64,000 nt of DNA from Daedaleopsis sinensis (GCA_033807695.1 CM066304.1:496001-560000), one strand, 5' to 3'. Counted from the stretch's first letter, positions 10,901-20,464 are shown. Translations and numbers: made by a program. Notes: generated from the letters alone by a model not told the origin.

Positions 10901-12741
10901 TTCTCGCGGTGCTTCTTGGGACATTCGTATGTGCGGCGAATGGTGGAGAGATGGGGATCTTTGAGGTGGATTTCGTGGTAGACATCGTCGGGCAACCTGT
11001 GCGTGGGCGGGATGTCTGCCGGAAATAAGTTAGCAAATCTCTTCTTCATGCGTGAATCGAGAGAGGCAAGCTTTTCCGCGAACGCCAAGCGTTCTACATG
11101 AGAGCGTACAGCTCCCATCGTGAGCGGGGTGAGGCGGTGTTCGTCGTCGATCGAGGCAGTCGTACGAGGGACGACTTCCAGCAATTGGCGGTGGATGTCG
11201 CGATGTTGAGTGGTATGTAGACGTCGACTGAGTTCGGCGTATTCCCGAGCGTCAGCGCGGACCTGAGCCGGTGAGGGCAGAGGGCGTTGCGGCGTCGGTT
11301 TCTGGGAGATGATGTCCTCTCCGGTGTTGAGATCCCACACGGCGTGATGAGAGACATCAACAAGAAGAGAATTGTGTTTGAGGAAGGTGGTCCCCAAGAT
11401 TACAGGATAGGAAAGGCGTGGCACGATGACCGCGCGTACAGATCGAGCTGAGTACGAACCGTCCGTTGCCGTCGCGTGTACGCGACACCACTCGTTCGAC
11501 ACCTTCTCAGCCCCATCGAAAGCGTCGGTGTATTCGAAAGGCTTGAATAGTTTGTGACGGCGTAGGTTGAGCGAGTTTGCTACGGACTCTTCGACTAGAA
11601 CTGTGGGACATCCAGTATCCATCAGCATCTCGTATGGATCCGAGGAGGATGAAGACGGGGACGCGATGCGAGCGGACCAGAGGATGGAAGGGGAGGAGAT
11701 GGGGAGAGAGCATACGTCGTCGTCTGAGACCCAGACTTCGTCATCGCTATCCGTTCCCAGGCGACCGTGTGTAGAGGACGCGAGAACAGCGCCGATGATA
11801 GTCGACTCCGGCGAAGGTGACCGGTCGTCCTCGTTTGACTCCGCAGTGATGACCGCGGCGACCGTTTTCCGGGTGGGAACGGAAGGCTTCGAGGCTGATG
11901 GGGCTTTCGCGGCAGCGTCGATGTCGGCTTGAGTAAGCGTGTGGTAAGAGGAGGCGTTGGGGAAGTCGTTCGGGCACGCATCGCGCATGTGTCCAGCGAA
12001 AGGTCGCCTGCATTTGAGGCAACCCTTGTTCGCGAGGAGGAGAGCGCGTTCCGCGTCCGTCAAGGGGGGTAGACGAGTGCGAGCTGGAACGGTGTTGGTG
12101 CGGGAGGAGGACGAAAAGGGAGGGCGGGACGATGTGGCGCGTTGGTCGGGTTTGGATTTAGCAAGATGCGACCGCATCTCCCGTACCTGCGACGAGTACT
12201 CGCGATCAGCGGCGGTGAGAGCTTGTTTCCATTCGCGGTATGTCGCGAGGGATTTGATAGGGTCCGCGAGGGCAAGAAGGCGCAAGCGGCGAGAGAGACG
12301 AGGGGTGATGGAAGCCCGGAGGTCGGCGTCGGACAGGTGGAGAGGGGAGTATGTAAGTTGGGTGTTGCGAAGCTCAACGTTGCGGGTAAAGTCTTCGAAC
12401 GTGTGAGATTCGGACATGGTGAGACGAAGGATGTCGGAGAGCAAGTCAGAATCCCATGCGTCAGGTAACCATTGAGCGAACATATCCTGAACGAAGGCCG
12501 GCCAGGTCTTGGCTTCTAGAGTAGCCCGGTTCGTGCGCCACCAAGCTTTCAGGAGAGGGTCCTGGAATCCGCTGGCGGCCCGACGAACTTGTTTGTCTTC
12601 AGCGGTGTCGTTGTGGTCGAAGTAAACTTCAACCATGTCGATCCAGCGACTGAGGATGTCCGGGTCGAGCGTGCCGTCCTTGATGATGGGGCACGACTTG
12701 GGAGTCTTCTGTTCGATGGTGGCTGTGCCAGTAGGAGACAT
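7927..12741 (-). CDS. gag-pol: Gag-Pol polyprotein of a chromovirus, C-terminal chromodomain
   Basis: From the first Met (12741) the frame encodes 1,604 residues in one piece, with no Gag/Pol frameshift. Domains in order, with approximate residues: Gag core 20-200; zinc knuckle of form CX2CX6HX4C (CLKCRRPFAGHMRDAC) near 240; aspartic protease with MDTG near 373; reverse transcriptase with the YLDD box near 750; RNase H starting STDASD near 907; integrase with HX4H (HDTLGH near 1165), CX2C (CDPC) and catalytic Asp, Asp, Glu near 1235, 1294 and 1327; chromodomain (VERILDHK to VRWLGYG) at about 1545-1600. It should form particles, copy the RNA and integrate, with the chromodomain directing integration to particular chromatin. 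The open frame continues upstream of this Met for 208 codons (to 13365) without any ATG. Confidence 0.95.
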   Translation of the reverse strand: MSPTGTATIEQKTPKSCPIIKDGTLDPDILSRWIDMVEVYFDHNDTAEDKQVRRAASGFQDPLLKAWWRTNRATLEAKTWPAFVQDMFAQWLPDAWDSDLLSDILRLTMSESHTFEDFTRNVELRNTQLTYSPLHLSDADLRASITPRLSRRLRLLALADPIKSLATYREWKQALTAADREYSSQVREMRSHLAKSKPDQRATSSRPPFSSSSRTNTVPARTRLPPLTDAERALLLANKGCLKCRRPFAGHMRDACPNDFPNASSYHTLTQADIDAAAKAPSASKPSVPTRKTVAAVITAESNEDDRSPSPESTIIGAVLASSTHGRLGTDSDDEVWVSDDDVCSLPISSPSILWSARIASPSSSSSDPYEMLMDTGCPTVLVEESVANSLNLRRHKLFKPFEYTDAFDGAEKVSNEWCRVHATATDGSYSARSVRAVIVPRLSYPVILGTTFLKHNSLLVDVSHHAVWDLNTGEDIISQKPTPQRPLPSPAQVRADAREYAELSRRLHTTQHRDIHRQLLEVVPRTTASIDDEHRLTPLTMGAVRSHVERLAFAEKLASLDSRMKKRFANLFPADIPPTHRLPDDVYHEIHLKDPHLSTIRRTYECPKKHRENFKSLLDQHLTAGRLRPSSSPFASPCFLIPKADPSALPRWVNDYRVLNANTVPDAYPLPSIQEILSDCALGKIWGKLDMTNSFFQTKVHPDHIKYTAITTPFGLYEWTVMPQGCRNAPSTHQRRMYNALRPYIGSICHVYLDDIIIWSSNVEEHERNVLTILSALEKHSLYCSLKKTQLFCTELNFLGHNISLDGIKPDGSKISRILDWPTPTSAHDVRAFLGLVRYISAFLPKLAHHSSVLNPLTTKEAEKCFEWTTEHALAFDAVKRLVTSHECLTSIDHANLGNNRIFVSTDASDYCTGALLSYGETLDTARPVAFESAQLSGAELNYPVHEKELLAIVRALKRWRVDLLGVPFTVFTDHCTLENFTTQKHLSRRQARWQEFLGQYDYTVVYIKGEDNSVADSLSRLRDPASAAADLSASTPPLSPSTVVSPVGALRELRSASSALGSRPPPPSPTPIAAISSGSLRVSSDPAWLERIRAGYASDKWCTRLLRSLTASPSGDPLATLRSGDLDGLSVAGVHVRDGLLFVGDRLCIPRIADLREALYRLAHDTLGHFGAAKSYESLRGSYYWPNMRRDLEDLYIPSCDPCQRNKTSTKRPTGPLHPLPVPDARFDSICIDFVGALPDDLGNNCIATITCRLGGDIRLIPTCTDISAEDFAALFFTHWYCENGLPLNIVSDRDKLFVSRFWKALHKLTGVSLKMSTSFHPETDGGSERTNRTVIQLLRYHVERNQRGWVRALPLVRFQIMNTVNASTGFSPFQLCLGCAPRILPPISSSNTADVRDFAGDDGTRAADVIARIETDVLEAQDNLVLAKTHQALAANIHRGAEVPYTVGDRVLLSTFHCRRDYMQRGDHRVAKFMVRYDGPYTVSVAHPETSSYTLALPSTMNIHPTFHSSLLKPYLANDDEQFPARADPEPGPVLTPDGQQEFFVERILDHKRAGRGYRFLVRWLGYGPGSDSWLPGREVKDLVALDEYLTSKSLHLSLPA

Positions 12742-13588
12742 CGTGACAAGAAGAGGAGGAGGGTTTAAATGGTAACGGGATGAGGAAGAGAAACGTTGAA
12801 GAGAGAGGCGTGATGGAACAGAAGGGAACGATAAGGTGAAACTAGAGTTTGAATCGGAATCTGAGTCAGACGGGGAACGCGAACGAAGACGAACAGGAGA
12901 AGGACCGGGAAGGGAGGAACGATACGAGCGTGACAGTGACCGGGGACGGGGCAGAGGAGGAAAGGTGGGATGTAATTGTGTGGATGGGGAAGGGGGGAGC
13001 GAAATATCTGAAGGAGAGAAACGGGAGGGTAATACGGGAGGAAAAGGCAAGTAGGAGGGAACGGAACGTGGAGAAGGAGAGTCGTTGCGGGGCTCAACTT
13101 GGTTGGGGGCGTCTAAACCGTTGGGCGTCGACTCTTCGCGTCTGGTATCGGTAGCACCGGAGGCACCGAAGAACGAATCGAGCAAGGCGTCGGCAAGGTC
13201 CGCTGACGTCGAGGTCGAGAGTTCAGTAAGATCGGAGCCGCTGGGAACGATATCGTATGAGAGGCAAGAGAGGACACTGGTTGTTGGCGCTTGAACTCGT
13301 CGTTGAGGACGGCGAACAGGAGCAGCTGTATCGGGAGGGGGGGTGCGTGGTGACAGGTTGGGCAAGAACTGGAGGACGGGAGGACGGGATGCGAGAGGAC
13401 GGGAGGGACGGGGGGGAGGGGGAGTGACGACGGGCGCACACTCTTAACCCTGTAGGCAACCGTGAGAGGAAGCGACTGGATGTTCTGGAAGGAGTGTGTG
13501 TGACGTGCAAGTGCTTCTCGCGCGTCGTCGGTCAACGGAAGGTGGAGCGTGCTCTAGATTTGCAGACCGGTTGGTGTTAAAAAAAAAG
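12742..13588 (-). other. Chromovirus 5' leader with a long ATG-less open frame
   Basis: Between the 5' LTR and the first Met there are about 850 nt. The Gag frame stays open back to 13365 but contains no Met codon; the predicted extension is Ser/Pro/Arg-rich. Immediately after the LTR (minus strand) is a run of T then AACACCAACCGG, not the usual TGG that starts a tRNA-primed binding site, so the priming mode is unclear. Confidence 0.6.
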
Positions 13589-13972
13589 TGTAAGCGGACT
13601 GTCTAGTCCGCGCACACTGAGAGACACACGGGTGCTGCACGCAGCGAGGTAACAAGACCGGGCTGCGTAGCCGGAAGAAGAACTGTATAAGTAGGAGACA
13701 AATGGGTAGAGCACGGAGGATACGTACCTGCGTAGCCGGAAGAAGAACTGACGGCTACGCAGGATGAGCGCGAGATTATATACGTAAAGGTCCGAGTAAG
13801 AGAGGGAGAAGGGAGGGAGCAAAGGGAGTGAGAAGAGCCAATAGAAACCGTCCGCCGAGACCATCCAATAGACCTCGTCCGCCGGTCCGTCCGTCACTGT
13901 CCGTCACCATCCGTCACCGTCCCGTCACCGTCATCCGTCCCGGGAGCCGCGTAGCGGTGTAACGATGTTACA
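13589..13972 (-). repeat. 5' LTR of the chromovirus
   Basis: 384 bp, matching 7520..7903 by eye. On the minus strand it begins TGTAACATCGTTACA, a palindromic end, and carries repeated TGACGG units in U3, then a TATATAAT box, then a 12-bp perfect hairpin in the presumed start of R. Confidence 0.94.
13775..13782 (-). promoter_or_regulatory. TATA box in the chromovirus 5' LTR
   Basis: Minus-strand TATATAAT, the only good TATA box in the LTR. The presumed transcription start lies about 30 nt downstream, just at the 12-bp hairpin (13727..13763). The same motif recurs in the 3' LTR at 7706..7713, where it could drive sense transcripts into the remaining exons of the interrupted gene. Confidence 0.55.
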
Positions 13973-14881
13973 CCGACTCGCCGGAGCTGTTCATCAATTC
14001 GCGTTCGTCGTCCTCGAGTCGTTCTGCGAGGGATTTGATAGATGCTGTATTCGATATAATGATCAAATATACGGTGAGTAGCGAAGAATGACTTCTCGTG
14101 AGGCAACGCGCACCTGGAGCAGACCGCGCTGGGGTATGAGGAGGGCCGGCTTGAGGCTCCTGAGCTGCGGGGTCCGTCGCCGATGTCCTTGCCTGGTTGC
14201 CACCGCGACAGGCAGGCGTGGCTGTTATGCTTCCAGGATGTGGCCGAGACGGAGAGGGCCCAACTTCAGTGCCTGCAGTGACAGAGCGGGTGCCGACTCC
14301 AGCAGGAGCGACACCAAGCTGGTTCTTCAGAGGCGAAATCTAAGTGCGTGATAACTGCGACGTGGAGTAGAGAGTACCGTGCTTACTTTCCTGACAGAGC
14401 GCTGCGGGGTCATTGAATCAGCATCAGGCCGTGCACTAGAGCTAGATGCGGCGGCTTTGGACGATGAGCCAGGCAGCGGTGGGTTGCGACGTTGCTGTGC
14501 GGCAGTAGCGTCCTCAGCGTCCATGCGTCGCTCAATGGCGACAGCCTTTTGAAGTGATTGTAGGCGGCGGGCCTTCTCGTCCGCTTTCTCGGCTTGAGCA
14601 CGCTGTTTGGCGGCGTTGTTGGCCTTGCGCCTCTCCGCGGGAGGCGTCGGGACTCGTGTCGGTTGATCGGGGTCCCAGTTAGCTAGGTCGCGCGCCCCGG
14701 GATGCGCGTCCTTGTTAGTGTCCCTCAACGTCATGCGAAGAGGGGCACCTGGGGCCCCTGAAGCGGAGGGAGGAGGCGCAGTGGGGGCGGCAGGCTGACT
14801 CGGAGGTGTGGGTGCAGACTCCTGCTCACCAGGGGCATCGGTTTCGATAACTGACACTTTCTTCTTTCTCGGCGGCCCCAT

Positions 14882-15465
14882 CAAGTCGGCCTTGCGGATG
14901 GAGAAGAACAGGCGAGAGAACGTTACTGAGCGGATGGTGGAGGGAGAAGAAGACTCGCGCCGATTCTGAACGGGCCTGAGGCAGAAGTTTTTTGGGCCCG
15001 GCCCTTGCGATGATTACGCACGCCATTTGGAACTGCCACCCTTTCGACCTGGAGCACACCTGTCCAATGAACAAGCCCAAGTACCGTGACCTCCATCGGT
15101 TTCAACTTTCCGGGCCCCAGCCAGAGTCTACTAGTAACTATCCAGGCTTGCTAACTATCCTTTTCACCGCCAGGCTACGCCCTTGTCACTCTCGCGCCCC
15201 GCTTACTATCTGCCTACTACCCCTCACCAAACTCGGGGCTCCTCTCCGTCCCACCGCACTTGAGATCAAATCACTTCGACAACTAGTATCTGTTGACCTC
15301 CGGTGGTCGCGTTCGTGACCGCCGTGCCCTCCCTTTTGGCCTGTCAACCCCCTTCCAATCTTCGATTTGCTCCCTAGCAGTAAGTCGTTCTGTGTCCGTT
15401 AACACCGTACTATGAGAAGCGAACTAAATGTGCATCGCTACCTTTTGCGCCGCCGCTACTAGAAG
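14882..15465. other. Interval between the interrupted gene and the Plavaka transposase
   Basis: Upstream of both divergent genes. It must hold the promoter of the minus-strand gene and the left end of the Plavaka element. I could not find a terminal inverted repeat partner here for sequence beyond 18898, so the element boundary is undefined. Pyrimidine-rich from about 15140 to 15400. Confidence 0.4.
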
Positions 15466-18400
15466 ATGGCCAAAACACATCAATTTCGAACACGAACTAT
15501 ACCTTGTACATGGCCCGACTGCAAGCAGCTTTTTAAGACATATGGAGGCCGTAACTCGCACATCACAACAATCCATAGCGCCTTGAACAGGGTTTGACCA
15601 CCGGATGCTGGACAGGACATGGGTCAGGGAGCCGCCGAAGAAGGTCTTGGTGGGGGATTTCATGACTTCGCCACCCCTCCTCCATCCCCACATCCCAGTG
15701 ATGCTCCCGACGGCCCCGCTGAACCCCAGGTTTGTGTAGAGTCTCATCCCCACATCACCGGTGAGTGAATGCTAGTATGTTCGGCGACGTGTCAACGGCA
15801 CTCACCACTGGCATTGCCGCTCGCAACCATGGTCTTGTATTCACAGGGACACCATGTGATGTCCACGGTAATCAGCTCCCCCCCAATACTCCTCCTTCAC
15901 CCATGCCGCCGCGTGAGCCCCAAGACTACTCGCCGTATAGTTCACGGGCGCAATTTGAGCTTGCGGACTTCCTCTACCGGGATGTGAAGATGTCCGGTGG
16001 GCACATCTCAACACTGATGCAGCTCTGGTCTGCTTACGGGCAAGCAAATCAAGACCCTCCTTTTGCGAACCATGAACATTTATACACTTCCATCGACTCA
16101 ACCGCGCTCGGCGACGTAGCATGGCAAGCATTTGTGGTGACGTACGTTGGGCCCCGGCCCGAGAACAACGTACCGTCTTGGATGGAGCAGGAGTATACGG
16201 TATGGTTTCGCTGTCCACGCGCTGTCCTTCACAGCCAGCTAGGAAATCAAAGCTTCGCAGGAGAGATGGACTTCGCCCCCAAGAAGGTTTACCACGGCGA
16301 CGACAGAGTGATCTCAGACTTCATGTCCGGGGACTGGGCATGGCAACAAGCGGTGAGTAACCATCCTACTAACTCAACCACCATCCATGAGCTTCTGCTG
16401 ACGCCGATGACAGGACACAATCTCCCAAGATCCGGCGACTCACGGCTCCACATTCTGCCCAGTAATCCTAGGAAGCGACAAGACCACTGTCTCGGTCGCA
16501 ACCGGCCAAAATGAGTACTATCCGCTGTATATGTCTAACGGTATAGTTCACAACACCACACGGCGTGCACACCGCAATGCTGTCTCCGTCATCGCATTCC
16601 TCGCAATCCCGAAAAGTGCGCCTGCGTCTAAGTCCTCACCGCATGGTGTCTGTACTTACTATTAGGGTTTACTAGCCGAGCGGAGTCACGAACGTGATGC
16701 TGACTTTCGCAAGTTCCGCCGTCAGCTATTCCACACATCCCTTCACCGAATCATGCTCGACCTGAAGCCTGGTATGACAACTCCCGAGGTTGTGCGGTAC
16801 GCCGATGGCCATTTTCGGCGTACAATCTATGGTCTGGGACCATACATCGCAGACTACCCCGAGCAGGCGCTGCTCGCATGTGTTGTCCAGGGATGGTGCC
16901 CCAAGTACGTACTAATGATGATAGTCAACTCTATGTTTGCGAACAATTTGATCATGACATAGCGCTTCCATAGATGCTGCGCTGACCGCAAGAACCTTGA
17001 TGGGCCGAATTGCCCTCGGCGGTCGCATCAACACACTGATGAACTGCTAGACGCGCTATCGCTTGAAGCATTATGGGACGACTATGGCATTGTGGGGGAC
17101 CTACTGGTACGTCACCACACCACATGTTTCTCGTCTGCCGCTGACTAGGAGCATCTCGTACATCACCATCATGTACCCTCAGCCGTTCACAACACACTTT
17201 CCTCGTGCAGACATTCATGAAATGCTCTCTCCCGACCTCCTTCACCAAGTGATCAAGGGGACATTCAAGGATCATATCGTCTCATGGGTGGAACAGTATT
17301 TGATCAACACGCACGGCAAGGCAGGCGCTGAAACCATCCTCGCAGATATTGACCGGCGGTAAGTGTCACAGCACATCATGTTGAACGAGATCACTCATAC
17401 TCCAGTTGAATAGCATTGCAGTCGTCCCGAGCTTCCCCGCTCTACGCCGCTTCCCGCAGGGCCGTGGATTCAAGCAGTGGACAGGTGACGATTCGAAGGC
17501 GCTTATGAAGGTTAGTGCCCACCGTGCAATGTCCATGAACGTTTAATAAGTCCTTGATATAGGTCTATCTACCCGCCATCGCTGGATACGTCCCCGAGCA
17601 GATGCTCCGGGCTATCTCCGCGTTCCTCGAATTTGGCTACCTTGTTCGACGTGACATCATCAGCTCGGCCACGCTTATAGCGATCGAGGACGCCCTCGCC
17701 CGCTTCCATCAGGAGCGTGTCGTTTTCGAAGAACATGGCGTGCGAGTCGGCTTCTCGCTTCCCCGCCAGCACTCACTCAAGCACTACCCCCGCCTCATCC
17801 AGCAATTCGGTGCTCCCAATGGACTTTGCTCGTCAATAACTGAATCGAAGCATATCAAAGCTGTGAAAGAGCCTTGGCGCCGATCGAATCGCTTCAACGC
17901 GCTGGGCCAAATGCTCTTAACAAACCAGCGCCTCGACAAGCTAGCAGCCGCAAGAGTTGACTTCCGCGCCCGCGGTATGTTGCACAGTATGGGTGCTCGC
18001 ATGCCTGCCATCCCGGAGGACGACATATGGGCCGGTCTAGACATCGAAGACGAGGGCGGTGTAGAGGACCCAGCAGATCTCGCCGAACGACATGCTGCAC
18101 TCGCCGAGGACGAGGACGGCGGCCCAGTCGACGATGAACCACTCGCGAGTGTTCATCTTGCGAAGCGCCAAGGTAATAGCCATGATGTCATCATTGAGTC
18201 CGAGCTGATATCTCACACGACATTGTGTTATAGCCCGGGGGTTCCCCAAGAGCCTCCACGATCTCTCGGCCGCCATTGACGTCCCTCAGCTGCCGCAGCT
18301 CATCCGGCGCTTTCTCTTCATTCAACGCGAACCTGATGGCGAGGACATTGCTGACGAAGACATCAGTCTCGATGACTGCCCTCCTCCACCCCTCCGGATT

Positions 18401-18898
18401 GACGTCTTCCCCTCCGCGGTCGCTATATTCCGTGCCCCGAGCGATGTGTGCGGCATCAAGGGGATGAAGAAAGAACGGATCCGCTCCGTCCGTTCGTGGC
18501 GAGGCGGGCCCGCAAGGCATGACTGCGCGTTCGTTGTGGATGATGAGAACCAGTCCGGTTTTCGCGGGCTCCGTGTCGTACGCGTGCATCTCCTGTTCTC
18601 CTTCAAGGACAGTGAAGGTACTACTTACCCATGCGCACTTGTATCGTGGTTCGTACGTACTGGCGAGGCTCCGTGTGAGGATGTGGGTATGTGGGTAGTG
18701 GAACCACTGATGGATGACCACGGTTGCCGTGTGCTGTCAGTGATACATTTAGATTGTATGCTGCGTGCAGCACATCTCATTGGAGTAGCTGATGAACCCA
18801 TTCCACACCAACTTCGTCATACCGATTCTTTAGATGCTTTCCGCGCCTTTTACATTAACAAGTATGCAGATCATCATGCGCATGAAATAGCATTCTAA
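15466..18898 (+). pseudogene. Plavaka-type (CACTA-related) transposase with one in-frame stop
   Basis: The family is recognised from motifs typical of agaricomycete Plavaka transposases. These are an N-terminal zinc finger CX4CX12HX4H (starting CTWPDC), the YSSRAQFELADFLYRDV block, PSWMEQEYTVWFRCPR, MDFAPK, GLGPYIADYPEQALLACVV, FPRADIHEMLSPDLLHQVI, RRFPQGRGFKQWTGDDSKALM, SLPRQHSLKHYPRLIQQFGA and NGLCSSITESKHIKAV. Introns splice cleanly: for example GTGAGT..CACAG near 15757..15845, GTGAGT..ACAG near 16353..16414, and GTACGT..TAG near 16907..16974. The last exon ends at TAA 18896..18898. The one defect seen is TGA at 15595..15597, 43 codons in, where a CGA codon would fit; a single C-to-T change explains it. 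It would catalyse cut-and-paste transposition if read through or if an internal start were used. It may still be a recent loss of function. Confidence 0.85.
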
Positions 18899-19434
18899 TA
18901 CTACTAGTATCACTATATTTAATGTATATGGTTCACTACAAGCACTCTGGTACGACTGTGTGTTTGCTCTCGACACAGGCTTGAGCTCTTTTCTCCAGTA
19001 CTTCTCAGCAGCCTGTAGGTAACTCAGGTCATTTCGTTCAGGTGCAGGTCATGACTCATAGGTGCAGGTAGCCGCAGGCCGTGGCAGTTACATGACACTT
19101 TGCTGATGGGCATACCGTGCCCTGATATTTTGTTAGAGCCCTTCCGTCGTACATGACGTTTCGTAAAATTCGAATCGATATCGTGAATGAAAGCCATAGA
19201 TACATGTAGTGCCTGTGCTGGGACGATCTTCAATGTTCGATAATTCATTTTGTTACTACGTAAAATGAGGTCTACTTACCTAAGTAAGTTGTCTTAGTTT
19301 ATGGTGAGAATAACAGACATAAGCGCCGGCTACCTGACTAGTACTACGCCGGCAATTATCTCGGCCTACTGTGACTAGGCTCGTAGACCAGCCTCTAGTT
19401 CTGAACCCGGAAGACAGTCGTTCCTACAGAATAG
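18899..19434. other. Interval downstream of the transposase
   Basis: No gene seen. It should contain the right end of the Plavaka element. Short repeated GGTGCAGGT-type motifs occur around 19040..19070, possibly subterminal repeats, but no inverted counterpart was found with confidence. Confidence 0.4.
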
Positions 19435-19509
19435 AGGCTGGAAGTTCTTGTGAGGGGGGGTGCAGATGACCCCCGTGGGAACGTCGGAGAATGAACATGC
19501 CGACGGCAC
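19435..19509 (+). repeat. Left terminal inverted repeat (75 bp)
   Basis: Pairs with 20465..20539 in inverted orientation with two mismatches by eye (G/A near the seventh base and A/G near the end). Confidence 0.88.
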
Positions 19510-19601
19510 ATTCACCTTCGAGTCTTTCCGCGTCTATTCACGCGTCGCGACGCGTGCATATCGACGCTTGTCTTCCTCCTCGACGCGTCCGGTCGCAAAT
19601 C

Positions 19602-20038
19602 ATGAGTGAGGCTCACAATGTCAGTGCTTCGTCGCACTCGGAGACATCAGAAGTGGGTGCCAGCCGCTTGAGAAATCCATCCGTGTACTTACAATTCTCA
19701 GCTCGGAACTAGCTCTTCGGACAGCCGCAGCGACGAAGATCTGAGGGACGGTCCATCATTCACAGTGAGCTCAATATCTCACGTTCTCAAGTTCATGCCA
19801 CGCTGACATTCTACTGCTTTTAGGCTCGGGATCAGGAGTGTTTGCCAAGCTCGAGCTCCCCCCATCACTGGGGTAGCTCATCCTGGCATCAGGCTCAGGC
19901 TGTGGACCACCCGGGAGCGCAGCATTCTCTGCCAGAGATTCACGCACGACTGCCCGACATCCCAGGGCCTTCCAGCACTTTTATCGCCAAGGCCAAGAGG
20001 TTGTATGATTTAAACGCCTCAGCCTGTTTAGAATTCAC
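19602..20038 (+). pseudogene. 5' fragment of an unknown transposon gene
   Basis: Three exons with good splice sites: 19602..19652 (ends before GTGGGT), 19702..19764 (ends before GTGAGC) and 19824..20038 (ends before GTAAGT). Together they give about 110 residues from MSEAHNVSASS to a helical piece AKAKRLYDLNASACLEFT. The middle is Ser/Asp/His-rich and looks disordered. After the last donor the sequence meets the opposing helicase fragment, so the rest of the gene is missing. Function unknown. Confidence 0.5.
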
Positions 20039-20067
20039 GTAAGTCAGTATGTATCTACGGCTCAGAC

Positions 20068-20357
20068 TCATTCCTCGAGTCTGACGAGATTGGACCAGAC
20101 CTGCTGTTCCGTGAGTATTTTCGTCGGGACCACCACAATACCGATGCCGTTTCTGCCTAGATATTGCGCCGCTAGAAAAGGTGCTGCCATGACCAGAGTT
20201 TTCCGAAGCCAGGTGCAGCGACGAGGAAGAGATCGCGGCCGTGAATGAGGTCGAGGCCGTGCGCGAGCTGGAAGTCGCGAGGGGCAACGATGCCGCACTT
20301 TTCCTGAAAGATCTCCGCAAGTTTCTGAGATGTGATGGTGGAAACCTCATTAGCCAT
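20068..20357 (-). pseudogene. 5' fragment of a superfamily-2 (RecQ-like) helicase, frameshifted
   Basis: Starts at ATG 20357. It has an N-terminal helical segment with an upstream Gln-containing motif (FQLAHGLDLIHGRDLF), then a Walker A-like AAPGFGK, then TLVMAAPFLAAQ and IGIVVVPTKILTEQQ (motif Ia region). The Walker A Lys-Thr junction is broken: a run of four A bases near 20197..20201 lacks one base, shifting the frame before TLVMAAP. The fragment ends at a likely donor (CAG then GTCTGG), beyond which only the opposing fragment is found. Motifs II-VI are absent, so no helicase activity is possible. Confidence 0.7.
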
Positions 20358-20464
20358 GTCTAAGATAGGTTTATAGAGGGTATACGAGGTAGTACAGGCA
20401 TGAGGACGTCGTGGACGAAGGACACCAAGAGTCGCGCCACCGGCGTCTCATACATTCTGGCAGG

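Larger units (their letters stand above)
7520..13972 (-). mobile_element. Full-length Ty3/Gypsy chromovirus
   Basis: A 6,453-bp element on the minus strand with two 384-bp LTRs, flanked by the 5-bp target duplication CCGAC at 7515..7519 and 13973..13977. LTR ends are TGTAA...TTACA, giving short terminal inverted repeats. A purine tract (reading GCGGGGGAGAG on the minus strand) lies directly inside the 3' LTR at 7904. One long Gag-Pol frame fills the interior and ends with a chromodomain, which defines the chromovirus lineage. The LTRs look identical and the frame is unbroken, so this copy is young and may still be active. It lies in the sense direction inside exon 3 of the gene 5390..14881, 36 nt before that exon's donor. 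Confidence 0.95.
5390..14881 (-). pseudogene. Large hypothetical basidiomycete protein, interrupted by a chromovirus
   Basis: Ten exons (minus strand): 14881..14387, 14339..14114, 14044..13973 plus 7514..7479 (one exon split by the element), 7423..7060, 6983..6781, 6753..6530, 6481..6215, 6156..5944, 5884..5738 and 5686..5390. Ignoring the element and one target duplication, lengths sum to 2,544 nt (847 residues plus stop) with consistent phases. The N-terminus has a basic PRKKK patch, then a long Ala/Pro/Ser-rich disordered region, an acidic stretch (IDDEDEDESDQDVPDDEE) and Lys-rich segments. The C-terminal third is globular, with VHSGIVDPWE, PFLWREWKD and a CGALVLAAIAVERALRMW helix resembling unnamed agaricomycete families; no function known. 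The exon-9 acceptor is AAG, not YAG, the weakest junction. With the element present, translation ends one codon into the LTR, after about 265 residues. Confidence 0.72.

Noticed and set aside
14885..19434. Terminal inverted repeats for the Plavaka element
   Set aside because: A short ACTGCCAC match can be drawn between 15032 and the reverse complement of 19090, but it is only 8-9 bp and could be chance, so no element boundary was given.
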